Assembly: GCA_934148535.1 (NCBI GenBank)
Contig: CAKPDF010000001.1
Span: 1-64,000, forward strand
Source of the DNA: an uncultured Bacilli bacterium
GTDB taxonomy: Bacteria > Bacillota_I > Bacilli_A > RF39 > UBA660
Direction of reading: 5' to 3'
DNA length: 64,000 nt
In this document: positions 55,007-63,878 of the stretch, piece by piece
How the letters are laid out: each line of letters starts with the position of its first letter
How positions within the stretch are numbered: position 1 is the first letter of the stretch
Program-made: the position numbers and the translations under genes
Notes under the pieces: generated by a model
What the model was told of the DNA's origin: nothing
The model's input: the letters and a program-made list of their open reading frames with translations, nothing else
The model's database searches: none

Positions 55007-55083
55007 TGGTGGACCCTATAGGACTCGAACCTATGACCGCCCGGTTATGAGCCGGATGCTCTAACCAACTGAGCTAAGGGTCC
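55007..55083 (-). tRNA. tRNA-CAT, probably Ile2 (lysidine type)
   Basis: 77 bases with CCA. Acceptor GGACCCT/AGGGTCC, D loop TTGGTTAGA, anticodon loop CTCATAA (CAT). The GGACC(C/T)TTAGCTCAGTTGG body and GGC..ACCGGTC-like anticodon stem resemble Bacillota tRNA-Ile2 in which C34 becomes lysidine, more than elongator or initiator Met. Elongator Met cannot be fully excluded. Confidence 0.9.
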
Positions 55084-55096
55084 ATCAACAAATATA

Positions 55097-55125
55097 ATAA
55101 TATCACATTATTATATTTTTGACAA
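55097..55125 (-). promoter_or_regulatory. Promoter of the tRNA-Ile2/Leu unit
   Basis: On the minus strand TTGTCA (55120-55125), 17 bases, TATTAT (55097-55102), preceded by TGA as an extended box. About 12 bases before the tRNA 5' end. Confidence 0.85.
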
Positions 55126-55177
55126 TATTATTTTTGTGATTTTTTCAAAAAAATCAATTTTTTTATCTTAGAGTTAA

Positions 55178-55471
55178 TTATGCTCTAGTTTCATAAACAC
55201 TAACTTGTTTTCTATCTTTTCCTAAGTGTTCATATTTTACATATCCAGACATTGTTGCATATAATGTGTCGTCTGTTCCTCTTCCAACATTTTTACCTGG
55301 ATGAATTTTAGTTCCTCTTTGACGATAAATAATAGAACCTGCATTTACAAATTCACCATCAGCAGCCTTTGCTCCTAATCTTCTACCAGCTGAATCTCTT
55401 CCGTTACTTGTTGAAGATTGTCCTTTTTTATGAGCAAATAGTTGGATATTAAATTCTAAAAATTTAACCAT
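55178..55471 (-). CDS. rpmA: Ribosomal protein bL27 with cleavable N-terminus
   Basis: 97 residues. The N-terminal extension [13 protein letters not shown] precedes [20 protein letters not shown], the mature start of bL27. This extension with FNIQLFA^HKKG is the substrate of the cysteine protease Prp, encoded just upstream. Order rplU-prp-rpmA is standard in Bacillota. GAGGAGGAATAAT precedes ATG. Confidence 0.97.
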   Translation of the reverse strand: MVKFLEFNIQLFAHKKGQSSTSNGRDSAGRRLGAKAADGEFVNAGSIIYRQRGTKIHPGKNVGRGTDDTLYATMSGYVKYEHLGKDRKQVSVYETRA

Positions 55472-55473
55472 TA

Positions 55474-55785
55474 TTATTCCTCCTCTATTATTTCAATATT
55501 TTTAGGATAATTACTTCTTATAGTTTTTAGGGAATTTAACATATTACTCAATAACTTATCAGATATATTATTATGTTTAATAATACTTATATCAATATTA
55601 TTATCTTTTTGAATTACATCTATAGTAGATGAGTCCAAAGATAATATTCCATTGATTGTAGTTAATACAGTAGCACTTGCTGCTGCACATACAATATCTT
55701 TTCCATATTCAGCGTAATTTGCGTGTCCTCTAAAAGTTATTTTTTCTATATTATTATCTTTTTTTAATACTTTTATCCTAATCAT
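55474..55785 (-). CDS. prp: Ribosomal-processing cysteine protease Prp
   Basis: 103 residues. Removes the N-terminus of bL27. [21 protein letters not shown] carries the catalytic His (about residue 21) and Cys (about 33). Between rplU and rpmA, eight and two bases away. AGGTGACATA precedes ATG. Confidence 0.96.
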   Translation of the reverse strand: MIRIKVLKKDNNIEKITFRGHANYAEYGKDIVCAAASATVLTTINGILSLDSSTIDVIQKDNNIDISIIKHNNISDKLLSNMLNSLKTIRSNYPKNIEIIEEE

Positions 55786-55793
55786 TATGTCAC

Positions 55794-56093
55794 CTAGCCA
55801 ATTTTTTTAATTTCAACTTTTGTATATGGTTGACGATGACCTTGTTTTTTTCTAGTACTAGTTTTATTTGGTTTATATGTAAATATTGTTAATTTTTTAC
55901 CTTTACCATTTTTTAAAACTACACCTTCTACTTTTGAACCTTCAACATATGGATTTCCTACAACACCATTAGACATTAGTACTTTGTCAAATACAACTTT
56001 TTTTCCTTCTTCTACGTCTAATTTTTCAACATAAATAATGCTTCCTTCTTCTACGCTGTATTGTTTTCCACCTGTTTCAATAATAGCTTTCAT
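55794..56093 (-). CDS. rplU: Ribosomal protein bL21
   Basis: 99 residues. [50 protein letters not shown]. First gene of the L21-Prp-L27 operon, under an L21 leader. AAGGAGGTAAAAAT precedes ATG. Confidence 0.98.
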   Translation of the reverse strand: MKAIIETGGKQYSVEEGSIIYVEKLDVEEGKKVVFDKVLMSNGVVGNPYVEGSKVEGVVLKNGKGKKLTIFTYKPNKTSTRKKQGHRQPYTKVEIKKIG

Positions 56094-56109
56094 ATTTTTA
56101 CCTCCTTAT

Positions 56110-56204
56110 TTTCATATTGGATTTAAGACTCGCCTTTAAGGTAGATATAATCTTTTTTTACCTTTTCAGTGCGGTTGAGTTAACAACTCGAGGTTCTTAA
56201 AAAC
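56110..56204 (-). ncRNA. L21 leader (ribosomal protein autoregulation)
   Basis: The 5' region of rplU contains AGAACCTCGAGTT, AACTCAACCGCACTG, AAGGTA and TACCTT-AAAGGCGAGTCTT, arranged as in the L21 leader of Bacillota, with the GGCGAGTC-like 3' pairing to CTCG. It lies between a promoter and rplU and likely lets free L21 repress the operon. Match is by memory of the family. Confidence 0.75.
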
Positions 56205-56210
56205 ATATAA

Positions 56211-56239
56211 ATTTTATCATACTTTTCTATGTAAGTCAA
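56211..56239 (-). promoter_or_regulatory. Promoter of rplU-prp-rpmA
   Basis: On the minus strand TTGACT (56234-56239), 17 bases, TAAAAT (56211-56216) with TG two bases before. It overlaps the last codons of the SpoIVFB-like gene. Confidence 0.85.
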
Positions 56240-56975
56240 ACAAATTGTTTAAAAAGTCTGATTCTTTTTGATATTTTTGGTGATTTTTTATAATATGACT
56301 TCTATTTTTATACATTTTCTTTGGAGAGGATACTATTTTTTTATCTTGGTAACTTATTTTATACAAGTATCTTTCTAGTAAAAATTTATTAAATAGATAA
56401 TCTAATTCTTTATAAAACATATATATATAATTTAATAATATTGCCATAATCATTATATATGAATAATTATTTTTATATATATTTAATGAAAGTATAAATA
56501 TTAAAGATATTACTGATATGTATAAAGTTACTTTGTTAGATGATAAATATGGTATATATTTATTTAGTATTAAGTTTAGTATTTTAGCACCATCTAATGG
56601 ATAAATTGGTAGAAGATTAAAGAAAATTAATCTATTATTATAAAGTTTAAATAAATTATATGTATAATACCTTATTACTCCAAATTCATATAGTTTTAAT
56701 ATTATAAGATAAAATATTATTTGAAATATCATTCCTGACACTGCTATTAATAATTCTTTATTAATATCTTTATTTATTAAATCTTCTATTTTTGTTAGCC
56801 CTCCGTAGGGATAAATAATTATTTTTTTTACATTAAAATGTTGTAATCTTGCTACTAGATAATGACCTAATTCATGAAATATTATAAGAGAAGTAAACGC
56901 TATTAAATTTTGATAATATCCTGTTAGGATAAAGCCTATAGCCATTATTATATAGGTATAATGAAATTTAATCAT
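56217..56975 (-). CDS. SpoIVFB-like M50 intramembrane metalloprotease
   Basis: 252 residues, about five to six helices. HELGHYLVARL (about residue 34) and LLPIYPLDGAKIL (about 125, the NPDG-like Asp) are the M50/S2P zinc motifs. In B. subtilis SpoIVFB (which processes pro-sigma-K) lies just before rplU, as here, so this is its orthologue by position and motif; spoIVFA is missing, and the preceding gene is a CoA activase. ATG overlaps that gene in ATGA. Confidence 0.85.
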   Translation of the reverse strand: MIKFHYTYIIMAIGFILTGYYQNLIAFTSLIIFHELGHYLVARLQHFNVKKIIIYPYGGLTKIEDLINKDINKELLIAVSGMIFQIIFYLIILKLYEFGVIRYYTYNLFKLYNNRLIFFNLLPIYPLDGAKILNLILNKYIPYLSSNKVTLYISVISLIFILSLNIYKNNYSYIMIMAILLNYIYMFYKELDYLFNKFLLERYLYKISYQDKKIVSSPKKMYKNRSHIIKNHQKYQKESDFLNNLFDLHRKV

Positions 56976-57931
56976 TTACTTTCTATTTTTAGCTTTCCTC
57001 TATCACATCTATTTCCCCAAGAATCTATTATTTTATTATTTTTTGAGACACATATTATTTCGCAGTTATTAGCGCAACGTTTACAATAAATACCTTTTGT
57101 TTCAAATTTGATATCTTCTATATTAAAAGTGAATTCCATTTCTATTTTGCTTTCTTTTGCTAATATTGCTGCTCCTAAAGCACCCATTAAGTGAGAATTT
57201 TTGTCTACTATTATTTTTTGTTTAGTTATATCTTCAAAGGCTTTTATTACTCCTATATTTTTGCTTACTCCTCCTTGAAATACTATTGGTGGTAATATTC
57301 TTTTACCTTTGCCTACGTTATTTAGGTAGTTTGTGGCTACTGCTTTACATAATCCTGCTATTATGTCTTCTTTTTTATGACCTATTTGAGCTTTGTGTAC
57401 TAAGTCTGATTCGGCAAATACTGTACATCTTGCTGCTATATTAGTAGGGTTTTTACTAGTTAGTGCTATTTTGCCAAAGTCTTCTACTTCTACTCCTAAT
57501 CTTCTAGATTGTGATGATAGAAATGAGCCTGTTCCTGCTGCACATAATGTATTCATTGCGTAGTCTGTTACTATTCCATTATCTAATATTATTATTTTTG
57601 AGTCTTGACCTCCTATTTCAAATATTGTTCTTACGTCTGGTATTATTGAGGTTGTTCCTATCGCGTGGGCTGTTATTTCATTTTTTACTATGCTTGCATT
57701 TAGTATTGTTCCGATTAATTTTCTAGCTGATCCTGTTGTTCCTACTGATACTACTTTGTATTTATTATGATCTAATTGTCCTTTTAAGGAGTGTATTAAT
57801 TGTTTTACTGCACCTATTGGATTTCCTTCTGTTTTTAAATAATCACTTGCTAATATATTATTATCTTTATCTATTATTACTCCTTTTGTGCTTATTGATC
57901 CTATATCTACTCCTAAATATGTTTTTTCCAT
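56972..57931 (-). CDS. Acyl-CoA dehydratase activase (BcrAD/BadFG type)
   Basis: 319 residues, actin-like ATPase fold. GVDIGSISTKGVIID (phosphate 1), EIGGQDSKIIILDNG (phosphate 2), AARCTVFAESD and FQGGVSKNIGV; the Cys CAAGTGSFLSSQ supplies the cluster ligand of HgdC-type activases. A C-terminal extension has CKRCANNC and GNRCDRG, seen in larger COG1924 proteins. It gives high-energy electrons to a 2-hydroxyacyl-CoA dehydratase or reductase, which is not in the window; role is unsettled. ATGA with the protease. Confidence 0.88.
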   Translation of the reverse strand: MEKTYLGVDIGSISTKGVIIDKDNNILASDYLKTEGNPIGAVKQLIHSLKGQLDHNKYKVVSVGTTGSARKLIGTILNASIVKNEITAHAIGTTSIIPDVRTIFEIGGQDSKIIILDNGIVTDYAMNTLCAAGTGSFLSSQSRRLGVEVEDFGKIALTSKNPTNIAARCTVFAESDLVHKAQIGHKKEDIIAGLCKAVATNYLNNVGKGKRILPPIVFQGGVSKNIGVIKAFEDITKQKIIVDKNSHLMGALGAAILAKESKIEMEFTFNIEDIKFETKGIYCKRCANNCEIICVSKNNKIIDSWGNRCDRGKLKIESK

Positions 57932-58012
57932 AATATTCCTCTTTTCCTGTTAATTATATGTCTTAATTATTAGAAATATTATTTTGTTTTGTGGTTTACA
58001 ATACATAATACA

Positions 58013-58036
58013 AAGAAAAGAACCAGTTGGTTCTTT
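58013..58036 (-). terminator. Terminator of the HD gene
   Basis: AAGAACCA/TGGTTCTT palindrome (58018-58025 with 58028-58035) followed on the minus strand by TTCTTTG. Confidence 0.65.
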
Positions 58037-58544
58037 ATATTCTTAGTAATAATAATAATGATATCACATAGGCATTTGGTAACTTACATAGTGCTTTTGA
58101 ACCATATGAATATGAAAATTCATATGTTGCTACTATTTTATCTACAAAACTTACTATCCAAGATTCCATATATTTAGGTACTTTATTGGGTACCAATGGA
58201 AACATATGTGCTTCTATAATATTTTTTTCTCTTTCTGATAAAGTAAAATTTTCCTCGGCATTTGCTAAAGCCTTTTTAGGATGTACAAAAGCACTTATTG
58301 TTCTTTCTTTTTTTGTCATGTCTTTTGTTACAAAGAAATCATGTAATAATCCTGCTCTTGCTACTTCTTTTGTATTTAATAATAATATTTTTGATAATTT
58401 GTAAGAATAATATGATACTCTTAAACTATGATCTAATCTAGATAGTCCATGATGTACACTACCATCTATTTTTCTAAATTCTTTATTATATAAAATATCA
58501 TCTACTATATTAAGGTACTCATTATCATTATATATTTTTTTCAT
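58035..58544 (-). CDS. HD domain phosphohydrolase
   Basis: 169 residues. GLSRLDHSLRVSYYSYKLSK, AGLLHDFFV (HD pair) and IIEAHMFPLVP: an HD-type metal-dependent hydrolase of the kind assigned COG-level HD proteins in Firmicutes. Substrate is unknown. The C-terminus is hydrophobic (VISLLLLLRI). AAGGAG precedes ATG. Confidence 0.85.
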   Translation of the reverse strand: MKKIYNDNEYLNIVDDILYNKEFRKIDGSVHHGLSRLDHSLRVSYYSYKLSKILLLNTKEVARAGLLHDFFVTKDMTKKERTISAFVHPKKALANAEENFTLSEREKNIIEAHMFPLVPNKVPKYMESWIVSFVDKIVATYEFSYSYGSKALCKLPNAYVISLLLLLRI

Positions 58545-58589
58545 TGTATACTCCTTACTATATATACTAATATGTTATATGCTATTTTA

Positions 58590-58620
58590 TAAGTAGATAA
58601 CATTACTGTCATCTACTTGT
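58590..58620 (-). terminator. Weak hairpin at the end of gene 58613
   Basis: AAGTAGAT/ATCTACTT (58591-58598 with 58611-58618), 12-base loop, no strong T-run. Confidence 0.35.
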
Positions 58621-59032
58621 CTAACATATTTAATAAGTTAATTTTAAACATATCTTTTTCAGCGTGTGATTTAGATACCATTACGCCTTTATAAGTTGAT
58701 AATTCTTTTTGATGTCCTTCTGTTAATATCTCTTCTGGATCTATTGTATCTAGCATTACTATTTTTTGAGTTTCATATACTGTATAATGTAATATTATAT
58801 CTCCGTGTACTTTAGAAAACATTGCATCTGTTGGTAATTTTAAGTCGTACTTAAAGATTTTATCTTTTGTATTTTTCGAAGCTATGACGCCATCAAATTT
58901 ACCTTCTCTAAAGTTTGGATAAAAATCAAACATTAGTTTTTTATATGCTAGCATGTTATATTTTTTTACTGCTCTTTCTTTTTTTCTAAATTCATTTTCG
59001 TTTAAATATTCAATTACATAAGAATTTTTCAT
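58613..59032 (-). CDS. Hypothetical protein, 139 aa
   Basis: A cytoplasmic alpha/beta protein (FDFYPNFREGKFDGVIASKN, KVHGDIILHYTVYETQKIVMLDTIDP). No family is recognised. A GGGGGAATT Shine-Dalgarno precedes ATG. Upstream are 275 bases without a gene, which hold one inverted repeat (TTCCCTT...AAGGGAA at about 59155-59175) but no clear terminator. Confidence 0.6.
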   Translation of the reverse strand: MKNSYVIEYLNENEFRKKERAVKKYNMLAYKKLMFDFYPNFREGKFDGVIASKNTKDKIFKYDLKLPTDAMFSKVHGDIILHYTVYETQKIVMLDTIDPEEILTEGHQKELSTYKGVMVSKSHAEKDMFKINLLNMLDK

Positions 59033-59307
59033 AATAATTCCCCCTATTCTTGTACTACAATATTATCAACCAAACACGCTTATGATTATAGCATATATTG
59101 TGTTCTTTGTCAATAGTTTTTGTTACTTGTTGTTAATTCAGTTGCTTTTCCCTTATTAATAAAGGGAATAAAAGATAAACATTAAGTAACATCATCAAAA
59201 TCATTATCTCTACCTATTGTTATTATATCATTAATTTTTTAGGGTTACTACTCAAAAATAATTTGTTTACATTTTTTTAGGAAATTTTACATATTCTTCT
59301 TTTATAA

Positions 59308-59718
59308 TTATTTATTGGTTTTGAAGTTTATTTTTATTTCTTCTATTATATGTCCTATGTTACCTTCTCCTGCATATTTTGTTATATCAAAAAAATTATC
59401 ATTTATATCAATCCATTCTAATTTATTAACTTTTTCTATTAACTCAACTTCTTTATTTAAAATTCCATAATATACTTCAATTAATTTATCATATACAATA
59501 TACTCAATATTCATAAAGTGCGTTAATTTTATATCAGTGTTATCTATATTTGTTTCTTCTTTTAATTCTCTATATGCTTCATTTAAACCGTCATTATCTT
59601 TTTCTATTTTTCCACCAACTAAATTTAACATACCTTTATATGGATTTTTAGTTCGTTTACACATTAATGTTCTTTTCATATCTTTACTAAAAATTACTAT
59701 AACATTATATTTTTTCAT
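59308..59718 (-). CDS. NUDIX hydrolase (MutT-like)
   Basis: 136 residues. Nudix box GGKIEKDNDGLNEAYRELKE with EETNID following (about residues 36-60). Start NVIVIFSKDMKRTLMCKRTKNPYKG is typical of 8-oxo-dGTP or nucleoside-diphosphate-derivative pyrophosphatases. It lies 31 bases after the HD-kinase gene and is likely in the same transcript. Confidence 0.87.
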   Translation of the reverse strand: MKKYNVIVIFSKDMKRTLMCKRTKNPYKGMLNLVGGKIEKDNDGLNEAYRELKEETNIDNTDIKLTHFMNIEYIVYDKLIEVYYGILNKEVELIEKVNKLEWIDINDNFFDITKYAGEGNIGHIIEEIKINFKTNK

Positions 59719-59749
59719 TCTTTCACCTTTCCTTAATAATTATAATATT

Positions 59750-61084
59750 TTACTTATTAAATTCTTTATTTAATATATCAATATATCGCTTTCTCATATC
59801 ACTTAGTATTACATCTAATACTTGAAATGAGATTTCTCTTTCACTTTTATTAGTAGTATCAAACATATGGAAGTTAATATTAAATTTACTTGATAGTTCT
59901 TTCATATTTACGAGTGAATTATTATATTCGTTGATATTTTTTTCATTTAAAAATGTTCTTTTTTCTAATGATATGTTAGCGGAGTAATCTCTTTTTAATG
60001 ATGTTAAACTATCGGTGTATAGTCCTAAAACAATGTTTATTTTATTTTTTATTAGTGGAGTATATTTATTAATATAATTATCATATTCTTCTTTTGTTAC
60101 TCCGTTTTTGTTATACAGTCTATCCATCCATATCATTCTATCAAAAAGAGATCTATCAACTAATATAATATCATAATCTTTTGAAACTTCAGTATTTAAA
60201 TCCTCTAAGACATATTTAGGAATTTCAGTATTTATAACACTTTTATACTCATTTTTTAATCTAGGATATATATCTTTTTTATATCTTTTGGAAGTAGTAA
60301 ATTCTTCTAATGTGCTAGTGGTAAATCCACCTTTTTTGAAAAAATCATATAAATTATTCATAAGAGTAGTTTTACCTGTTCTTGGAGTACCAGTAAATTC
60401 TATTACATATGTTTTATTTTTTTCTAAAACACTTTTCATTTTATATATTTCTTGTTTTCTATAATGAAATTTTTTTAATTTATTATATTCTTCAATATTA
60501 TCTGAAAATATTTTTCTTTCCAATTCATCATGTTTATTGTCATAAAAAATGTAATCGATAAGTAATTTTAATCTTACGAACATGTCATTTTTTTCATCTT
60601 CATTATATATTAGACTATCATATACTCCAGTATAGTACCATTTTTGTTTATCAAATCCTCTTTTGAATGCTGAAAAATCTTTTTTTCCGTTTATTTCAAA
60701 AATAATTCTCAAATCTTCTAAATTACTTATTTTATCAGCACATACTATTGCTTTATGTCTTAAATCTAGTGTCTTTACTTTGGTTATTGTTTCTTGTTTT
60801 CTTTCTTCCCAACTTAGACTTTTATCTTCTTCTGTTGCTCCTAGTACTAATGAGACTACGTCTTCTCCAAATGATTTTAATAAATCTTCTTTAGTATAGT
60901 TTGTATCTTCTATTACATCATGCAAGTACCCTGCAGCAATAACATTATCGTCAAAATTATATTCTTGTAAGATATTAGCAACGTTTATTGGATGAATAAT
61001 TTTCGGCTTTTCTTTGTCTGATTTTCTTATCTGACCAATATGTGCTGTAATTGCAAATGATTTTGCTTTTTCAGTTATTTTCAT
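59750..61084 (-). CDS. HD (RelA/SpoT-like) domain fused to P-loop kinase
   Basis: About 444 residues. The N-terminal part (1-170) is a SpoT/MESH1-like HD hydrolase (HIGQIRKSDKEKPKIIHPIN, AGYLHDVIEDTNYT, VCADKISNLEDL), while the C-terminal part (~225-440) has P-loop TGTPRTGKTTLMNNLYDFF and IILVDRSLFDRMIW, like deoxynucleoside or thymidylate-type kinases. It lacks the RelA synthetase domain. ATG at 61084 follows GGAAGTGA; an in-frame GTG lies three codons before. Confidence 0.85.
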   Translation of the reverse strand: MKITEKAKSFAITAHIGQIRKSDKEKPKIIHPINVANILQEYNFDDNVIAAGYLHDVIEDTNYTKEDLLKSFGEDVVSLVLGATEEDKSLSWEERKQETITKVKTLDLRHKAIVCADKISNLEDLRIIFEINGKKDFSAFKRGFDKQKWYYTGVYDSLIYNEDEKNDMFVRLKLLIDYIFYDNKHDELERKIFSDNIEEYNKLKKFHYRKQEIYKMKSVLEKNKTYVIEFTGTPRTGKTTLMNNLYDFFKKGGFTTSTLEEFTTSKRYKKDIYPRLKNEYKSVINTEIPKYVLEDLNTEVSKDYDIILVDRSLFDRMIWMDRLYNKNGVTKEEYDNYINKYTPLIKNKINIVLGLYTDSLTSLKRDYSANISLEKRTFLNEKNINEYNNSLVNMKELSSKFNINFHMFDTTNKSEREISFQVLDVILSDMRKRYIDILNKEFNK

Positions 61085-61146
61085 AAGATTCACTTCCTTT
61101 ACTATTTCTTTATTTTTATTTTATCATATATTACCACTTATATAAA

Positions 61147-61178
61147 GAAAAAAGCTAAGGCATTTCTACCTTAGTTTA
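61147..61178 (-). terminator. Terminator of ppdK
   Basis: CTAAGG/CCTTAG (61155-61160 with 61169-61174) with extra outer A/T pairs, eight-base loop, six T on the minus strand. Confidence 0.8.
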
Positions 61179-61184
61179 GTCTTG

Positions 61185-63815
61185 TTAATTATTATTTTTT
61201 TCTTTTATAACGGCCCATGCTGCTGCTAGTCTTGCTACTGGGACTCTAAATGGGGAACAAGATACATAATCTAAGCCTATTTGATGACAGAATTCTACTG
61301 AATTTGGTTCTCCTCCATGTTCTCCACATATACCTAAGCTGATGTCTGGTCTTGTTTTTCTTCCTAATTCAGTTGCTATCTTCATCAATTTACCTACACC
61401 TTTAGTATCGATTCTTTCAAATGGATCTGTTTCAAAGATATTCTTTTTATAGTAATCTGTTAAGAATTTTGAGGAATCATCTCTTGAAAATCCATAAGTC
61501 ATTTGAGTTAGATCATTAGTTCCAAATGAGAAGAATTCTGCACTTTCTGCTATCTCATCTGCTAATATTGCTGCTCTAGGTAGTTCTATCATTGTTCCTA
61601 CTAAATATTTCATTTTTATATTATTTTCTTTTAATATTTCATCTATAGTTGTAACTACTATATTTTTAACATAATCTAATTCTTTTTTATCTCCTACTAA
61701 TGGGATCATTATTTCTGGAGTTACTTCTAATCCTTGTTTCTTTACATTGATTGCTGCTTCTATTACTGCTCTTGTTTGCATTACTGCTATTTCTGGGTAT
61801 GTAACTGCTAATCTACAACCACGATGTCCCATCATTGGGTTAAATTCTTTCAATGATTCTATCCTTGTTTTTAATTCTTCATATGTCATATCTAGGCTTT
61901 CTGCTAATTTCTTTATTTCATCTTCTTCTTTTGGTAAGAATTCATGTAATGGTGGATCTAGATATCTTATAACTACTGGATCTCCTTCCATTGCTAAGAA
62001 TAATTTTTCAAAGTCATCTTTTTGATATGGCAATATTTTTGCTAGGGCTTCTTTTCTTTGTTCTTCTGTTTTAGCGGTAATCATTTTTCTGAAATTAAAG
62101 ATTCTATCTTTATCAAAGAACATGTGTTCTGTTCTACATAATCCTATACCTTCTGCTCCTAATTTTCTTGCTTGAACGGCATCTTTAGGAGTATCGGCAT
62201 TTGCTCTTACTTTTAATACTCTAACGCTGTCGGCCCATTCCATAAATGTTTTAAAGTCTCCACTTATTTCTACTGGTTTTGTTTTAATTTTTCCAGCATA
62301 TACATTACCAGTATTTCCATCTATTGAAATATAGTCTCCTTCTTTTAATACTAGACCATCACTTGTTGTAATTGTTTTAGCATCTTCATCAATGGTTAAT
62401 CCTTCACATCCTGCTACACAGCATGCTCCCATTCCTCTTGCTACTACTGCAGCGTGTGAAGTTCTTCCACCTCTTATTGTTAATATTCCATTGGCATCTT
62501 TCATTCCTTGAATATCTTCAGGAGATGTTTCTAGTCTTACTAATATAGAGTCGATGTTATTTTTTCTTGCTTTACTTACGTCTTCTGCTGTAAAGTATAT
62601 TTTTCCACATCCTGCTCCTGGAGATGCTGCTAGACCACTAGCAATTACTTTAGTATTTCGTAATGATTCTTCATCAAATGTTTCGTGTAACAATTGATCT
62701 AATTGTTTTGGTTCTACTCTTAATAGTGCTTCTTCTTTAGTTATCATATTTTCTTTTACTAGGTCTGTTGCTATTTTTATAGCAGCGGCAGCAGTTCTTT
62801 TTCCATTTCTGGTTTGAAGCATAAATAATTTTCCGTTTTCAATTGTAAATTCCATATCTTGCATATCTTTATAATGATTTTCTAGGATATTACAAACACT
62901 TTCAAATTGTTTGAATATTTCTGGCATGATATTTTTTAATGTTTCTATACTTTGAGGGGTTCTTACTCCTGCTACTACATCTTCACCTTGGGCATTTATT
63001 AGGTATTCTCCATATAGTTTATTTTCTCCTGTTGCGGGATTTCTAGTGAAGGCTACTCCTGTTCCAGAGTCATCTCCCATATTTCCGTATACCATTTCTT
63101 GAATATTTACTGCTGTTCCCCAAGATGATGGAATATCATTCATTTTTCTATATATTATAGCTCTTTCATTATTCCATGATCTAAATACTGCAGTTACGGC
63201 TTCTATTAATTGAATTTTTGGATCTTGTGGAAAATCTTCTTTTGATAGCTCTTTATATATGTTTTTAAACTTCTTTGTTATTTCATATAAGTCATCTTCG
63301 GTTAATTCTGTATCATATTTTGCATGATGCTCTTGTTTGTATTTATCTAATACTCTTTCAAAAGAACTTTTTGGATAACCTTTTACTACGTCTGCAAACA
63401 TCATTATAAATCTTCTATATGAGTCATAAGCAAATCTTTTGTTATTGGTTTCTTTTGCTAGATTTTCTGCTACTATGTCATTTAATCCAAGATTTAGAAC
63501 TGTATCCATCATTCCTGGCATTGATGCTCTAGCACCACTTCTTACTGATACTAGTAAGGGGTTTGTTGTGCTTCCCATAATTTTTCCTGTTTGTTGTTCT
63601 AGTTTTTCTAGGGAGGTAAATATTTGTTCTTTGATTTCTTCTTTTAGTACTTTACCGTCTTCATAGTATTTATTGCAGGCTTCTGTTGTTACAGTGAATC
63701 CTTTTGGTACTGGTAGTCCTAGAGAGGTCATTTCTGCTAAGTTTGCTCCTTTTCCTCCTAGGATTTCTTTCATGTCTTTGTTTCCTTCGTTAAATGAATA
63801 TACATATTTTGTCAT
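61185..63815 (-). CDS. ppdK: Pyruvate, phosphate dikinase
   Basis: About 876 residues. Interconverts pyruvate, ATP and Pi with PEP, AMP and PPi. KGANLAEMTSLGLPVPKGFT, RSGARASMPGMMDTVLNLG, catalytic His in GGRTSHAAVVARGMG (about 455), and the PEP site with GAEGIGLCRTEHMFF and GICGEHGG (about 830) are present. ATG at 63815 follows AAAGGAATGATACT; the longer frame begins near the promoter. Confidence 0.97.
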   Translation of the reverse strand: MTKYVYSFNEGNKDMKEILGGKGANLAEMTSLGLPVPKGFTVTTEACNKYYEDGKVLKEEIKEQIFTSLEKLEQQTGKIMGSTTNPLLVSVRSGARASMPGMMDTVLNLGLNDIVAENLAKETNNKRFAYDSYRRFIMMFADVVKGYPKSSFERVLDKYKQEHHAKYDTELTEDDLYEITKKFKNIYKELSKEDFPQDPKIQLIEAVTAVFRSWNNERAIIYRKMNDIPSSWGTAVNIQEMVYGNMGDDSGTGVAFTRNPATGENKLYGEYLINAQGEDVVAGVRTPQSIETLKNIMPEIFKQFESVCNILENHYKDMQDMEFTIENGKLFMLQTRNGKRTAAAAIKIATDLVKENMITKEEALLRVEPKQLDQLLHETFDEESLRNTKVIASGLAASPGAGCGKIYFTAEDVSKARKNNIDSILVRLETSPEDIQGMKDANGILTIRGGRTSHAAVVARGMGACCVAGCEGLTIDEDAKTITTSDGLVLKEGDYISIDGNTGNVYAGKIKTKPVEISGDFKTFMEWADSVRVLKVRANADTPKDAVQARKLGAEGIGLCRTEHMFFDKDRIFNFRKMITAKTEEQRKEALAKILPYQKDDFEKLFLAMEGDPVVIRYLDPPLHEFLPKEEDEIKKLAESLDMTYEELKTRIESLKEFNPMMGHRGCRLAVTYPEIAVMQTRAVIEAAINVKKQGLEVTPEIMIPLVGDKKELDYVKNIVVTTIDEILKENNIKMKYLVGTMIELPRAAILADEIAESAEFFSFGTNDLTQMTYGFSRDDSSKFLTDYYKKNIFETDPFERIDTKGVGKLMKIATELGRKTRPDISLGICGEHGGEPNSVEFCHQIGLDYVSCSPFRVPVARLAAAWAVIKEKNNN

Positions 63816-63849
63816 ATTAAGTATCATTCCTTTCTTAGTATACATTTAT

Positions 63850-63878
63850 AGTATAACAGAATGATTTTATTTATTCAA
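63850..63878 (-). promoter_or_regulatory. Promoter of ppdK
   Basis: On the minus strand TTGAAT (63873-63878), 17 bases, TATACT (63850-63855). The remaining ~120 bases to the end of the window contain no feature I can support. Confidence 0.75.

Noticed and set aside
56972..56975. Possible use of TGA as Trp (Mycoplasma-like code)
   Set aside because: TGA serves as stop in the activase gene in an ATGA overlap, and Trp is encoded by TGG in conserved places.
58000..58010. TTTACAATACA motif shared with the 74-bp repeats, also seen near 63906
   Set aside because: The shared run is only about 11 AT-rich bases and the flanks differ, so it is not counted as further repeat copies.
59150..59185. Inverted repeat TTCCCTT/AAGGGAA as a terminator
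   Set aside because: No T-run follows on either strand, and it is not placed directly behind a gene end.
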